A DNA stretch of 64,000 nt from Rhodovulum sp. ES.010 (lineage in GTDB: Bacteria > Pseudomonadota > Alphaproteobacteria > Rhodobacterales > Rhodobacteraceae). The DNA lies in contig NZ_FSRS01000001.1 in assembly GCF_900142935.1 (NCBI RefSeq), positions 3,574,501 to 3,638,500 on the forward strand, written 5' to 3'. Positions within the stretch are counted from its first letter, which is position 1; every line of letters starts with the position of its first letter. This document shows positions 45,408 to 54,513 of the stretch, piece after piece. A model generated the notes under the pieces. It saw nothing but the letters and a program-made list of their open reading frames with translations, was not told the DNA's origin and ran no database searches. The translations under genes were made by a program, and so were the position numbers.

Positions 45408-46220
45408 ATGAAACTGTTGTTCCTCGGAGATGTCATGGGCCGGGCGGGCCGCGACGCGGTGGCCGAGCGCCTGCCCGCCCTGCGTCGCGACTGGGCGCTG
45501 GATTTCGTCGTGGTGAACGGCGAGAACGCGACCTCCGGCGCGGGGCTCACGCCCGCCCATGCCCGCGCGCTGCTGGAGGCGGGCGCCGATTGCGTGACCC
45601 TGGGCGACCATGCCTTCGACCAGAAGGAGATGCTCACCCATATCGAGGGCGAACCGCGCATCCTGCGCCCGCTGAACTATGCCAAGGGCGCGCCGGGCAA
45701 GGGCGCGCGGCTGTTCGAGGCGGCCGGCGGGCGCAAGGTGCTGGTCGCGCAGGTGCTGGGCCAGGTGTTCATGAAGCGGCCTTTCGACGACCCGTTCTCG
45801 GCCATCGAGCCGGTGCTGAAGGCGCACCCGCTGGGCGGGCTCGCGCAGGCGGTGATCGTCGACATGCATTGCGAGGCCACGTCCGAAAAGATGGCGATGG
45901 GCCATTTCTGCGACGGCCGCGCCAGCCTGGTGGTCGGCACCCATACCCATGTCCCGACGGCGGATGCGCAGGTGTTGCCGGGCGGCACCGGCTACCTGAC
46001 CGATGCGGGGATGTGCGGCGATTACGATTCGGTGATCGGCATGGACAAGGCCGAACCGATGCGCCGGTTCATCACCGGCATGGCGCGCGGCCGGTTCAGC
46101 CCGGCGCTGGGCGAGGCGACCCTGTCGGGCGTCTATCTGGAGACGGACGACCGCACCGGGCGGGCGACCCGGGTTCGCATGGTGCGGATCGGCGGCCGGC
46201 TGGAGCACGCGGCCCCATGA
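45408..46220 (+). CDS. YmdB-family (TIGR00282) metallophosphoesterase
   Basis: The protein has 270 residues. It starts MKLLFLGDVMGRAGRDAV, with VVNGENATSGAGLT, LGDHAFDQKEM, the IVDMHCEATSEKMAMGHFCDGRASLVVGTHTHVPTADA block and TDAGMCGDYDSVIGMDK. These match YmdB exactly in order. The family hydrolyses 2',3'-cyclic nucleotides and affects sporulation/biofilm in Bacillus; the role in Alphaproteobacteria is unknown. Cotranscription with the cyclo-ligase gene is common in this clade. Confidence 0.93.
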   Translation: MKLLFLGDVMGRAGRDAVAERLPALRRDWALDFVVVNGENATSGAGLTPAHARALLEAGADCVTLGDHAFDQKEMLTHIEGEPRILRPLNYAKGAPGKGARLFEAAGGRKVLVAQVLGQVFMKRPFDDPFSAIEPVLKAHPLGGLAQAVIVDMHCEATSEKMAMGHFCDGRASLVVGTHTHVPTADAQVLPGGTGYLTDAGMCGDYDSVIGMDKAEPMRRFITGMARGRFSPALGEATLSGVYLETDDRTGRATRVRMVRIGGRLEHAAP

Positions 46221-46299
46221 TCCGGCCGCGCGCGAGGCGTCTTGTTCCCGGCCTCGCGCGGGCCCATCATGGGCGGCGGGGCCAATCGAGGGTTCGCCG

Positions 46300-48078
46300 A
46301 TGATCGACCTGCCGCTGCCGCCCACCGGCATGGCCGTGCTGTCGCTTCTGGTCGTCGCCGCGATGTTCGTCTTCTTCGTGCGCGAGCGGTACCCCGCCGA
46401 GGTCATCGGCATCGCGGGGGCCACGGTGATGCTGGTGACCGGCATCCTGCCCTATGACGCCGCGCTCGACGTGCTGTCGAACCCGGCGCCCTGGACCATC
46501 GCGGCGATGTTCCTGGTGATGGGCGCGCTGGTGCGCACCGGGGCGCTCGACTGGGTGACGCAATCGGCCGAACGCAACCTCCGCAGCCGCCCGCGGCGGG
46601 CGATGGCCTCGCTCGTGGCCTTCGTCGTCGCCGCCTCGGCCGTGGTATCGAACACGCCGGTCGTGGTGGTGATGATCCCGGTCTTCGTGCAACTGGCGCG
46701 CAGCCTCGGGGTGTCGGCCTCCAAGCTGCTGATCCCGCTGTCCTATGCCGCGATCCTGGGCGGCACGCTGACGCTGATCGGCACCTCGACCAACCTGCTG
46801 GTCGACGGCGTGGCGCGCACGCACGGGCTGGCGCCGTTCACGATCTTCGAGGTCACGCCGCTGGCGCTGGTGCTGGTGGCCTGGGGCATGGTCTATCTCT
46901 ACCTCGTCGGCCGCCACCTGCTGCCCGCCCGCGACAGCATGGCCGACCTGCTGTCCGACAAGTCGCGGATGAAGTTCTTCACCGAGGCGGTCATCCCCCC
47001 CGACAGCAACCTGATCGGCCGCGAGGTGCTGGGCGTGCAGTTGTTCAAGCGCGAGGGCGTGCGCCTGATCGACGTGATCCGCGGCAACGAATCGCTGCGG
47101 CGCGAGCTGGAGGGCGTGACGCTTCAGGTGGGCGACCGGGTGGTGCTGCGCACCGCGGTGACCGAGCTGCTCTCGCTCCAGCGCAACAAGTCGCTGCGGC
47201 GGGTGGAGCAGCTGTCCTCGATCGAGACCCAGACCGTCGAGGTGCTGATTTCGCCCGGCTGCAAGATGATCGGCCAGACGCTCGGCGCGCTTCGGCTGCG
47301 GCGGAAATACGGGGTCTACGTGCTGGCCGCGCACCGGCGGAACCAGAATATCGGCCGGCAGCTCGACGACCTCGTGGTCAAGGTCGGCGACACGCTGCTG
47401 CTGGAAGGGGCGCCCGGCGACATCAAGCGGCTGGCGGCCGAACAGGGGCTGGTGGACATCTCGCACCCTTCGGGCCGGGCCTATCGCCGGGCGCATGCCC
47501 CGATCGCCATCGCGGCGGTCTTCGGCATCGTGGCGCTCGCGGCGCTGGGCGTGGCGCCGATCCTGATGCTGGCGGTTCTGGCGGTCGCGGTGGTGCTGCT
47601 GACGCGCTGCGTCGATGCCGAAGAGGCGTTCTCCTTCATCGACGGGCGTCTGCTCGCGCTGATCTTCTCGATGCTGACGGTGGGCGCGGCGCTGGAAAGC
47701 TCGGGCGCGGTGCGCCTGATCGTCGAGGGCGTGGCGCCGGCGCTGACGGACCTGCCGCCCTTCTTCGTGGTCTGGGCGATCTACCTGCTCACCTCGCTGC
47801 TGACGGAACTGGTGTCGAACAACGCGGTGGCGGTGGTGGTGACGCCCATCGCGATCGGGCTGGCCCAGGCGCTGGGGGTCGATCCCAGGCCGCTGGTCGT
47901 GGCCGTGATGATCGCGGCCTCGGCCAGCTTCGCCACGCCCATCGGCTACCAGACCAACATGATGGTCTACGGCCCCGGCGGCTACCGCTTCACCGATTTC
48001 CTGCGGGTCGGCATCCCGCTGAACCTGAGTATCGGCTTGCTGGCCTCGGCGCTGATCCCGTTTCTCTGGCCGCTGTAG
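46300..48078 (+). CDS. SLC13-family permease with two TrkA-C domains
   Basis: The protein has 592 residues. It has N-terminal and C-terminal TM blocks (about 10-205 and 400-590) of the divalent-anion:Na symporter family, with GGTLTLIGTSTNLLVDG and the mirrored SNNAVAVVVTPIAIGLA and ASFATPIGYQTNMMVYGPGGY pseudo-repeats. Two soluble RCK-C (TrkA-C) domains (about 225-390) separate them, such as ESLRRELEGVTLQVGDRVVLR. Likely substrates are sulfate or dicarboxylates. ATG at 46300. It is followed by a dispersed repeat. Confidence 0.92.
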   Translation: MIDLPLPPTGMAVLSLLVVAAMFVFFVRERYPAEVIGIAGATVMLVTGILPYDAALDVLSNPAPWTIAAMFLVMGALVRTGALDWVTQSAERNLRSRPRRAMASLVAFVVAASAVVSNTPVVVVMIPVFVQLARSLGVSASKLLIPLSYAAILGGTLTLIGTSTNLLVDGVARTHGLAPFTIFEVTPLALVLVAWGMVYLYLVGRHLLPARDSMADLLSDKSRMKFFTEAVIPPDSNLIGREVLGVQLFKREGVRLIDVIRGNESLRRELEGVTLQVGDRVVLRTAVTELLSLQRNKSLRRVEQLSSIETQTVEVLISPGCKMIGQTLGALRLRRKYGVYVLAAHRRNQNIGRQLDDLVVKVGDTLLLEGAPGDIKRLAAEQGLVDISHPSGRAYRRAHAPIAIAAVFGIVALAALGVAPILMLAVLAVAVVLLTRCVDAEEAFSFIDGRLLALIFSMLTVGAALESSGAVRLIVEGVAPALTDLPPFFVVWAIYLLTSLLTELVSNNAVAVVVTPIAIGLAQALGVDPRPLVVAVMIAASASFATPIGYQTNMMVYGPGGYRFTDFLRVGIPLNLSIGLLASALIPFLWPL

Positions 48079-48084
48079 CGGGGC

Positions 48085-48143
48085 GGGGGGCTCTGCCCCC
48101 CGTCCTTCGGACTCCCCCCGGGATATTTCTCGCCAGAAGATGG
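48085..48143 (-). repeat. Dispersed intergenic repeat, copy B
   Basis: On the minus strand: CATCTTCTGGCGAGAAATAT, then CCCGGGGGGAGTCC, GAAGGAC and GGGGGGCAGAGCCCCCC. It includes a perfect GGGGGGC/GCCCCCC hairpin and lies just after the SLC13 gene. It shares core and layout with copies A and C. Such elements are frequent between Rhodobacteraceae genes and may act as terminators. Confidence 0.65.
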
Positions 48144-48171
48144 GAGGGGCCGGGGGGGCGGTCGGCGTGGC

Positions 48172-48564
48172 TCAGCCCTTGTCGGCGAGGGACTTGCACC
48201 ACGCCTCCATCTCCTTCGTGGCGACCTCCATCGGGGGTTCCATGAACGAGATGTGGAAGCGGTCGCCGAGATCGGCCACGCCGATGGAGCGCGGCCGGAC
48301 CGCCAGCACATGGGCATTGGGCAGCGCCACGCCGAAGCAGAAGACGATGTTGCGCGCGTCCTTGATCGCGGGCGCCACGGTGCCTTCGATCGCGCAGGTG
48401 TGGCTGTAATGGTCGAAGGTGGCGATATAGGCGACCTTGGGGTGGGCGTCGATCCGCGCCTTCAGCCGCGCGAGGATGTCATCGACGCTTTGGCAGGAGG
48501 TCTCGGTCTTCGGCAGGTCGAGGTCGAAGACGGGGTACTTTTCCATCAGAAGGGTCTGTTTCAT
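48172..48564 (-). CDS. DUF6858 family protein
   Basis: The protein has 130 residues. It starts MKQTLLMEKYPVFDLDLPK, with VDDILARLKARIDAHPKVAYIATFDHYSHT, DARNIVFCFGVALPNAHVLAVRPRSIGV and a C-terminal Cys. This is a conserved uncharacterised proteobacterial family resembling DUF302/DUF6858 proteins that form a small alpha/beta fold. No signal peptide. The start at 48564 was chosen because conservation begins there. No clear operon partner. Confidence 0.75.
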   Translation of the reverse strand: MKQTLLMEKYPVFDLDLPKTETSCQSVDDILARLKARIDAHPKVAYIATFDHYSHTCAIEGTVAPAIKDARNIVFCFGVALPNAHVLAVRPRSIGVADLGDRFHISFMEPPMEVATKEMEAWCKSLADKG

Positions 48565-48697
48565 CGGCTGTCCTGCTTGCAGTGGGGAAGGGCCGGATGG
48601 CCCCGCGGAAAATAGATGCATTGTCCGTGCAGGTTAAGCGATGAGGCATTGGGCCCGATCACGCGGTTGTGAGACGGGGCCGGCACGGGCGAAGGGG

Positions 48698-49816
48698 TCA
48701 GGACCGGGTCCCGTCACGCGCCGCCGCGAGCGCGCGGGGCAGTTCCTGGGCCAGCACCCCGAGCTGGTCCTCGGGGCCGACCGAGATGCGGATACAGCGG
48801 TCCAGCGGCGCCACGCCGGGCATCCGCACGAAGACGTCGCGCGCGGCCAGTTCGGTCAGCACCGCGCGGGCGAACGCGCCGTCCGCGCCGCAATCCATGG
48901 CCACGAAATTGGTCGCCGAGGGCAGGGCGCACAGCCCGTTTTCTTCGGCGATGCGGGCGATCCGGCTGCGCCCGGCCACGACCTGGGCGGTGACCTCGGC
49001 CAGCCAGGCGCGGTCGCCCAGCGAGGCGAGGGCGCCCGCCTGGCTGATCCGGCACATGCCGAAATGGTTGCGCACCGTGTCGAAGGCGGCGATCAGCGGC
49101 GCGGCGGCGATGGCATAGCCGACCCTTGCCCCCGCCATGCCGTGCGCCTTGGAGAAGGTCCGGAAGCGGATCACGCGCGGGTCGTCCGGGTCGATCGGGG
49201 GCGCCGTGCCCCGGGGCGCGAACTCGATATAGGCTTCGTCGAGGATCATCAGCGTGCCGTCGGGCACCGCCTCGATCATCCGTTGCACCCGCTCGGCGGC
49301 ATGCCAGCTGCCCATCGGGTTGTTCGGGTTCGACAGGTAGACGAGCTTTGCCCCCGTGCCGCGGGCCTTGGCGATGAGCGCCTCGGCATCCTCGCGGTCG
49401 CCGGCGAAGGGCACCTTGTGCAGCACCCCGCCATAGCCGTCGACATGGTAGTTGAAGGTCGGATAGGCGCCCGCCGAGGTCACCACCGGGTCGCCCGGGG
49501 CCACCAGCATCCGCACCAGGTAGCCCAGCAGCCCGTCGATCCCCTCGCCGACGATGACGTTTTCCGGCCCGACGCCCAGCTCGTCGGCCAGCGCGTGGCG
49601 CAGGTCGTGATTCTGCGCGTCCCCGTATTTCCAGGCCTCCTGCGCGGCGGCCTTCATCGCGGCGAGCGCGCGCGGCGAGGGGCCGAACAGGCTTTCGTTG
49701 GCGCCAAGCCGGGCGCGAAACGGCCGGCCGCGGGCGCGCTCCTGCGTCTCGGGGCCGACGAATGGCACGCTGGCGGGCAGGCTGGCGACGAGATCGGTGT
49801 AACGGGGTCCGGTCAT
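48698..49816 (-). CDS. PLP-dependent aminotransferase, class I/II (HisC-like)
   Basis: The protein has 372 residues. Fold-type I motifs are LGANESLFGPSPRALAAM (HisC-like N-terminus), YLSNPNNPMGSW (Asn contacting PLP), ILDEAYIEF (Asp-Tyr) and RTFSKAHGMAGARVGYAI with the Schiff-base Lys, plus the C-terminal RISVGPEDQ with the carboxylate-binding Arg. HisC-like aminotransferases outside his operons often act on aromatic amino acids, so the substrate is open. It is divergent from the alpha/beta hydrolase with 100 nt between. Confidence 0.9.
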   Translation of the reverse strand: MTGPRYTDLVASLPASVPFVGPETQERARGRPFRARLGANESLFGPSPRALAAMKAAAQEAWKYGDAQNHDLRHALADELGVGPENVIVGEGIDGLLGYLVRMLVAPGDPVVTSAGAYPTFNYHVDGYGGVLHKVPFAGDREDAEALIAKARGTGAKLVYLSNPNNPMGSWHAAERVQRMIEAVPDGTLMILDEAYIEFAPRGTAPPIDPDDPRVIRFRTFSKAHGMAGARVGYAIAAAPLIAAFDTVRNHFGMCRISQAGALASLGDRAWLAEVTAQVVAGRSRIARIAEENGLCALPSATNFVAMDCGADGAFARAVLTELAARDVFVRMPGVAPLDRCIRISVGPEDQLGVLAQELPRALAAARDGTRS

Positions 49817-49916
49817 GGCCGGACCAAAGCCGAAAACGCCCCTCGCGGCAAGGGGCGGGGGTTGCCCGGTCGCACCTTCCTGCCTAGGCTCGCGCCGGTT
49901 CGTACGGAGATGCCAG

Positions 49917-50669
49917 ATGGCCGAAAGGCCCGACTTCCTGACCACGCCGGAGGGCCGCAGGCTCGCCTATCACCGCACGCCGGGCCGCGGCCCCGGCGTC
50001 GTGTTCCTGGGCGGCTTCATGTCCGACATGGAAGGCACCAAGGCGCGGCATCTGGAGGCCTGGGCGCGCGGCCAGGGCCGCGCCTTCCTGCGTTTCGACT
50101 ATTCGGGGCACGGGCAAAGCGCGGGCGCATTCGCCGACGGCTGCATCGGCGACTGGACCGCGGATGCCGCCGCGGCCATTGCCCGGCTGACCGAGGGGCC
50201 GCAGGTCCTGGTCGGCTCGTCGATGGGCGGCTGGATCGCGCTCTTGCTGGCGCGGTCGATTCCGGAACGGGTGGCGGGCCTCGTCGGCATCGCCGCGGCG
50301 CCCGACTTCACCGAGGACAGCATGTGGGCCGGGTTCTCCGAGCCCGAGCGCGCCGCGCTGATGGACACCGGACGGATCGAGATCCCGACCGACTACGGCG
50401 ACACGCCCTACACGATCACCCGCCGGCTGATCGAGGACGGGCGCCGGAACCTCGTGCTGCGCACGCCGCTCGCGCTGCCCTTCCCGGTGCGCCTGTTACA
50501 GAGCACGGCGGACGCGGACGTGGCGCTTTCGGTGCCGCTCAGGCTGATCGAGCATGCCGAGGGCGCGGATATCCGGCTGACGCTCGTCAAGGGCGCTGAC
50601 CACCGCTTTTCCGAGCCCGACAATCTCGCGCTGATCGACGCCGCCCTCGCCGAGGTGCTGGCGCGCTGA
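49917..50669 (+). CDS. Alpha/beta hydrolase (ABHD10-like)
   Basis: The protein has 250 residues. The nucleophile elbow GSSMGGW (Ser near 104), the oxyanion segment FLGGFMSDMEGTKA, DYSGHGQS, and a C-terminal GADHRFSEPDN (His) define the triad. DYSGHG plus MSDMEGTKA resembles ABHD10/mycophenolic-acid acyl-glucuronide esterases. Physiological substrate unknown. ATG 49917 has GGAGA upstream. It is followed by dispersed repeat copy C. Confidence 0.9.
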   Translation: MAERPDFLTTPEGRRLAYHRTPGRGPGVVFLGGFMSDMEGTKARHLEAWARGQGRAFLRFDYSGHGQSAGAFADGCIGDWTADAAAAIARLTEGPQVLVGSSMGGWIALLLARSIPERVAGLVGIAAAPDFTEDSMWAGFSEPERAALMDTGRIEIPTDYGDTPYTITRRLIEDGRRNLVLRTPLALPFPVRLLQSTADADVALSVPLRLIEHAEGADIRLTLVKGADHRFSEPDNLALIDAALAEVLAR

Positions 50670-50705
50670 ACGGGCGCGTGCCGGGGCGGCCGCAAGGCTT
50701 CGGGG

Positions 50706-50745
50706 CTTCTTCTTGGTCCAAATACTCATGCGCCGCAGGCGCAGC
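50706..50745 (+). repeat. Dispersed intergenic repeat, copy C
   Basis: CTTCTTCTTGGTCCAAATAC followed by TCATGCGCCGCAGGCGCA, where TGCGCC/GGCGCA forms the hairpin. Compared with copies A and B, the 5' word is kept and the GC hairpin differs. It sits between convergent genes. Confidence 0.55.
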
Positions 50746-50756
50746 CCGCGGCCCGT

Positions 50757-52025
50757 TCAGACGGACCGCAACTGCGCGCGCTGCGGTCGCGGTCGGCCGG
50801 AATTCGCGTCGATGAATTCAAGCACCAGCGGGCGGATGTTGTTGCGCCAGCTCTTGCCCGCGAAGATGCCGTAATGGCCCGCGCCGGGCTCCAGGTGGCT
50901 CGCCTTCTTCTCGTCGGGCAGGCCGGTCAGCAGGTCCAGCGCGGCGATGCACTGGCCCGGCGCCGAGATGTCGTCATTCGCGCCTTCGACGGTCTTGACC
51001 GCGACATCGGTGATCGCGGCGATATCCACCGGGCGGCCGGCGACCTTGAATTCGTTCTGCGCGATTTCGCGGCGCTTGAAGACGCGCTCGACGGTGCTCA
51101 GGTAGAACTCGGCGGTCATGTCCATCACCGCGAGGTATTCGTCGTAGAACCGGTTGTGCTTGTCGTGATCGGCGGCCTCTTCCTTGGCGACCTTGAGGAT
51201 CTGCTCGGTGAAGGCGCGGCTGTGCCGCTCGGCGTTCATCGACATGAAGGAGGCGAGCTGCAGAAGCCCCGGATAGACCAGGCGGCCCACTCCGGCATAC
51301 TTGAACCCGACCCGCTGGATGGCGATCTGCTCGAGCTGGCCCATGGTGACGCGGCGGCCGAAATCGGTGACGTCGGTCTTGGCGGCATCGGGGTCGATCG
51401 GCCCGCCGATCAGCGTCAGCGAGCGGGGCTGGGCATCGGGGTCTTCGGCGGCAAGGTAGGCCGTGGCGGCCAGCGCCAGCGGTGCCGGCTGGCAGACCGC
51501 GATCACATGCGTGTCCGGTCCCAGGAAGCGCATGAACTCGACGAGGTAGTGGGTGTAATCCTCGACGTCGAACTTGCCGGCGGAGACGGGAATGTCGCGG
51601 GCGTTGTGCCAGTCGGTGATGAACACCTCGCAGTCGGGCAGCAGGCTGGCGACGGTCGAGCGCAGCAGCGTCGCGTAATGGCCCGACATCGGCGCGACCA
51701 GCATCACGCGGCGGCGTTTCTGCGGCCGGCCGTGCACCTGGAACTGGATCAGGTCGCCGAAGGGACGCTCGACCGCCTTCTCGACCGACACGATATGGTC
51801 GCGCCCGTCCGCGCCCACCACGGTGTTGATGTTCCAGTCGGGCTTGGCGACCATGCGCGCGAAGGTCCGTTCGGTCACCTCGCCCCAGGCGGCGACCATC
51901 TTGAAGAACGGGTTCGGAAACATGCTGACCGCGGGGTAGGACCCCAGCGCCTGCGCCGTCGCGCCCAGCCACTGGTTGGTGGTGCGCAGCGTTTCCATCA
52001 GGTCGTAGGTCGCCATATGTTTCAT
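50757..52025 (-). CDS. phaZ: PhaZ, intracellular polyhydroxyalkanoate depolymerase
   Basis: The protein has 422 residues and degrades PHB granules. It starts MKHMATYDLMETLRTTNQWL. Catalytic-Cys segment HVIAVCQPAPLALAATAYLA, SGHYATLLRSTVASLLPD, the DWHNARDIPVSAGKFDVEDY region and C-terminal LEPGAGHYGIFAGKSWRNNI with the catalytic His match intracellular PhaZ (PhaZa-type). RBS AAGGAG 6 nt before the ATG at 52025. It is divergent from phaC across 100 bp that contain the dyad CCGATA-GGG-TATCGG (52040-52054). Confidence 0.95.
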   Translation of the reverse strand: MKHMATYDLMETLRTTNQWLGATAQALGSYPAVSMFPNPFFKMVAAWGEVTERTFARMVAKPDWNINTVVGADGRDHIVSVEKAVERPFGDLIQFQVHGRPQKRRRVMLVAPMSGHYATLLRSTVASLLPDCEVFITDWHNARDIPVSAGKFDVEDYTHYLVEFMRFLGPDTHVIAVCQPAPLALAATAYLAAEDPDAQPRSLTLIGGPIDPDAAKTDVTDFGRRVTMGQLEQIAIQRVGFKYAGVGRLVYPGLLQLASFMSMNAERHSRAFTEQILKVAKEEAADHDKHNRFYDEYLAVMDMTAEFYLSTVERVFKRREIAQNEFKVAGRPVDIAAITDVAVKTVEGANDDISAPGQCIAALDLLTGLPDEKKASHLEPGAGHYGIFAGKSWRNNIRPLVLEFIDANSGRPRPQRAQLRSV

Positions 52026-52125
52026 TCGCCACTCCTTTTCCGATAGGGTATCGGAGATGCAGGGGCAGCGGAAGCCGGCCGTGACGGCAATGCTGCAGCC
52101 GCGAAGTTAGAGGGGAAACCGCGCC

Positions 52126-53925
52126 GTGACAACTGAGGAAGACGCGCCCGTTAGGAATCTCGAGCGCCTGAACGAGAACCTCGCCAAGCTGGAGGAGCTG
52201 TCCGAACGGCTCATGACGGCCGTCTCGCAGAAGCGCCGGATCGACCCGAACCTGCAGGGGCCGGGGCATGACCTCTACATGAAGGCGGCCGCCGCCTACA
52301 TGGTCGAGGTGATGCGCAACCCCTCCAAGCTGATCGAGCACCAGGTCGCCTATTGGGGCAAGTCGCTCAAGCATTTCGTCGAGGCGCAGGAGGCTCTGGC
52401 CAAGGGGCGGCTCGAGGCGCCGGAGGACCATACGCCGTCCGACCCGCGGTTTTCCAACCCGCTGTGGCAGACGCATCCCTATTTCAACTTCGTCAAGCAG
52501 CAATACCTGATGAACGCCGAGGCGATCTCGAACGCGGTGAAGAACGTGGAGGGGCTGTCGCCCAAGGACGCCAAGCGCCTCGAATACTTCACCCAGCAGA
52601 TCGTCGACCTGTTCTCGCCGGCGAATTTCCTGGGCACCAATCCCGAGGCGCTGGAACGCGCGGTCGAGACCGACGGGCGGTCGCTGGTAGACGGGCTGGA
52701 GAACCTGGTCCGCGACATCGAGGCGAACGAGGGCGAGATCCTGGTGACGCTGGCCGACCGCAACGCCTTCAGGGTGGGCGAGAACCTCGGCACCACGCCG
52801 GGCAAGGTTGTGTTCCGCAACCGCATGCTGGAGCTGCTCCAGTACACGCCGACGACCGAGACGGTGCATGCCACGCCGCTCATCATCTTTCCGCCCTGGA
52901 TCAACAAGTTCTACATTCTCGATCTCAACGCGCAGAAATCCTTCATCAAGTGGATGGTCGATCAGGGCTACACCGTGTTCGTGGTGTCCTGGGTGAACCC
53001 CGATGCAGGTTACGCCGATGTCGGCATGGAGACCTATGTCGAGGAAGGGTATCTAGAGGCCATCGCCCAGGCCAAGGCGATTACCGGCGAGGACAAGGTC
53101 AACGTCATCGGCTATTGCATCGCGGGCACCACGCTGGCGCTGGTGCTGGCGCTGATGCACAAGCGCGGCGACAAGTCGATCCGCTCGGCCACCTTCTTCA
53201 CCACGCTCACCGATTTCTCCGACCAGGGCGAGGTCGGCGTGTTCCTCGACGACGATTTCGTCGACGGGATCGAGCGCGAGGTGAACGAGAACGGCTATCT
53301 CGACAGCTTCTTCATGTCGCGGACCTTCTCGTTCCTGCGCTCGAACGACCTGATCTATCGGCCGGCGATCCGCAACTACATGATGGGTGAACGCCCGCCG
53401 GCCTTCGACCTTCTCTACTGGAACGGGGATTCCACGAACCTGCCGGGGCGGATGGTGGTCGAGTACCTGCGCGGGCTCTGCCAGCAGGACCGCTTCGCCA
53501 CCGAAGGGTTCGAGATCTGCGGCGAGCGGGTGAAGATCTCGGACGTCAAGCTGCCGCTCGCGGCGGTGGCGTGCGAGACCGATCACATCGCGGCCTGGGC
53601 GTCCTCCTACGAAGGCATTCGCAAGATGGGCAGCCGCGACAAGACCTTCATCCTGGCGCAGTCGGGCCATATCGCCGGGATCGTCAACCCGCCCAGCAAG
53701 AAGAAATACGGCCACTACACCAATGACGCGCCGATGAAGGACCTGTCTGCCGCGGAATGGCGCGAGAGCGCGGAGTTCCATGACGGCTCGTGGTGGCCGC
53801 GCTGGGAGGCGTGGCTCAAGCGGCGATCCGGCAAGCAGGTGGCCGCCCGCGTCCCCGGCGACGGGGCGGGCGGGGCGCTGTGCGATGCGCCGGGCACCTA
53901 CGTCCTGGGACAGGGTTCGGCCTGA
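52126..53925 (+). CDS. phaC: PhaC, class I poly(3-hydroxyalkanoate) synthase
   Basis: The protein has 599 residues and polymerises 3-hydroxybutyryl-CoA. The lipase-like box GYCIAGT holds the catalytic Cys (near 327). VACETDHIAAWASS has the catalytic Asp, and AQSGHIAGIVNPPSKKKYG has the His. FPPWINKFYILDLNAQKSFIKWM is a class I signature. GTG start. The N-terminal domain (about 1-200) is typical. The C-terminal extension past about 565 (RSGKQVAARVPG) is low-complexity. It heads a phaC-phaP-phaR arrangement. Confidence 0.96.
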   Translation: MTTEEDAPVRNLERLNENLAKLEELSERLMTAVSQKRRIDPNLQGPGHDLYMKAAAAYMVEVMRNPSKLIEHQVAYWGKSLKHFVEAQEALAKGRLEAPEDHTPSDPRFSNPLWQTHPYFNFVKQQYLMNAEAISNAVKNVEGLSPKDAKRLEYFTQQIVDLFSPANFLGTNPEALERAVETDGRSLVDGLENLVRDIEANEGEILVTLADRNAFRVGENLGTTPGKVVFRNRMLELLQYTPTTETVHATPLIIFPPWINKFYILDLNAQKSFIKWMVDQGYTVFVVSWVNPDAGYADVGMETYVEEGYLEAIAQAKAITGEDKVNVIGYCIAGTTLALVLALMHKRGDKSIRSATFFTTLTDFSDQGEVGVFLDDDFVDGIEREVNENGYLDSFFMSRTFSFLRSNDLIYRPAIRNYMMGERPPAFDLLYWNGDSTNLPGRMVVEYLRGLCQQDRFATEGFEICGERVKISDVKLPLAAVACETDHIAAWASSYEGIRKMGSRDKTFILAQSGHIAGIVNPPSKKKYGHYTNDAPMKDLSAAEWRESAEFHDGSWWPRWEAWLKRRSGKQVAARVPGDGAGGALCDAPGTYVLGQGSA

Positions 53926-53949
53926 CGGCCAACCTCAGCCGATTCTTCG

Positions 53950-53991
53950 CTGCACTGCAGCAAGAGGGGTTGAAATGCTGCGCTGCAGCAT
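53950..53991. promoter_or_regulatory. Two PhaR operators upstream of phaP
   Basis: CTGC-ACT-GCAG (53950-53960) and CTGC-GCT-GCAG (53978-53988, extended to the perfect 17-bp dyad ATGCTGC-GCT-GCAGCAT at 53975-53991). The centres are 28 bp apart. CTGC-N3-GCAG is the PhaR site reported for Rhodobacter/Paracoccus. The second ends 63 nt before the phaP ATG. Confidence 0.8.
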
Positions 53992-54053
53992 GTATGTATC
54001 TGTGCAGGATCAGCAAGCACGGGCACGGATGCCCGGTCGAAAGGAGACCCCCG

Positions 54054-54503
54054 ATGGCCGATACGCAAGACTTCACCAAGATGATGCAAGACATGATGTC
54101 GTCGTTCTCGATGGACCCGAGCGCGATGCAGGATGCCTTCAAGACCCAGGCCGCGCTGGCCGAGAAGATGTCGAAGGTCGCCCTCGAGGCTGCCGAGAAA
54201 TCGACCGAGATTTCCGCCAAGTGGACGAAGGACACCCTGTCGAGGTTCGGCGAGGTGGCCACCATCAAGGAAGAGCCGACCGAATACGGCAAGGCGATGA
54301 CCGACTTCGCCTCGGCCTCCGCCGAAATGGCCGCCGAGAACATGGCCGCCTTCGCCGAGGTCGCCAAGAAGGTGCAGATGGAAACCGTCGAGCTGATGCT
54401 GGCCGCCGGCAAGGACTTCAGCCAGGACGCCACCTCGGCGATGAAGAAGGCCACCACCAAGGCCGCCAGCACCGCCAAGAAGGCGACCGCCGCGGCGAGC
54501 TGA
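54054..54503 (+). CDS. phaP: PhaP, phasin (PHB granule-associated protein)
   Basis: The protein has 149 residues. It is low-complexity and helical with a Met/Asp-rich start (MADTQDFTKMMQDMMSSFSM), an amphipathic centre (AALAEKMSKVALEAAEKSTEISAKWTKDTLSRF) and a Lys/Ala-rich tail (KKATTKAASTAKKATAAAS) that resembles phasin-associated DNA-binding tails. It coats granules and controls their number. RBS AAAGGAG. Two PhaR dyads upstream support induction when PhaR is titrated by PHB. A CCTCC-loop hairpin and terminator follow. Confidence 0.92.
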   Translation: MADTQDFTKMMQDMMSSFSMDPSAMQDAFKTQAALAEKMSKVALEAAEKSTEISAKWTKDTLSRFGEVATIKEEPTEYGKAMTDFASASAEMAAENMAAFAEVAKKVQMETVELMLAAGKDFSQDATSAMKKATTKAASTAKKATAAAS

Positions 54504-54513
54504 ACGATTTCGA

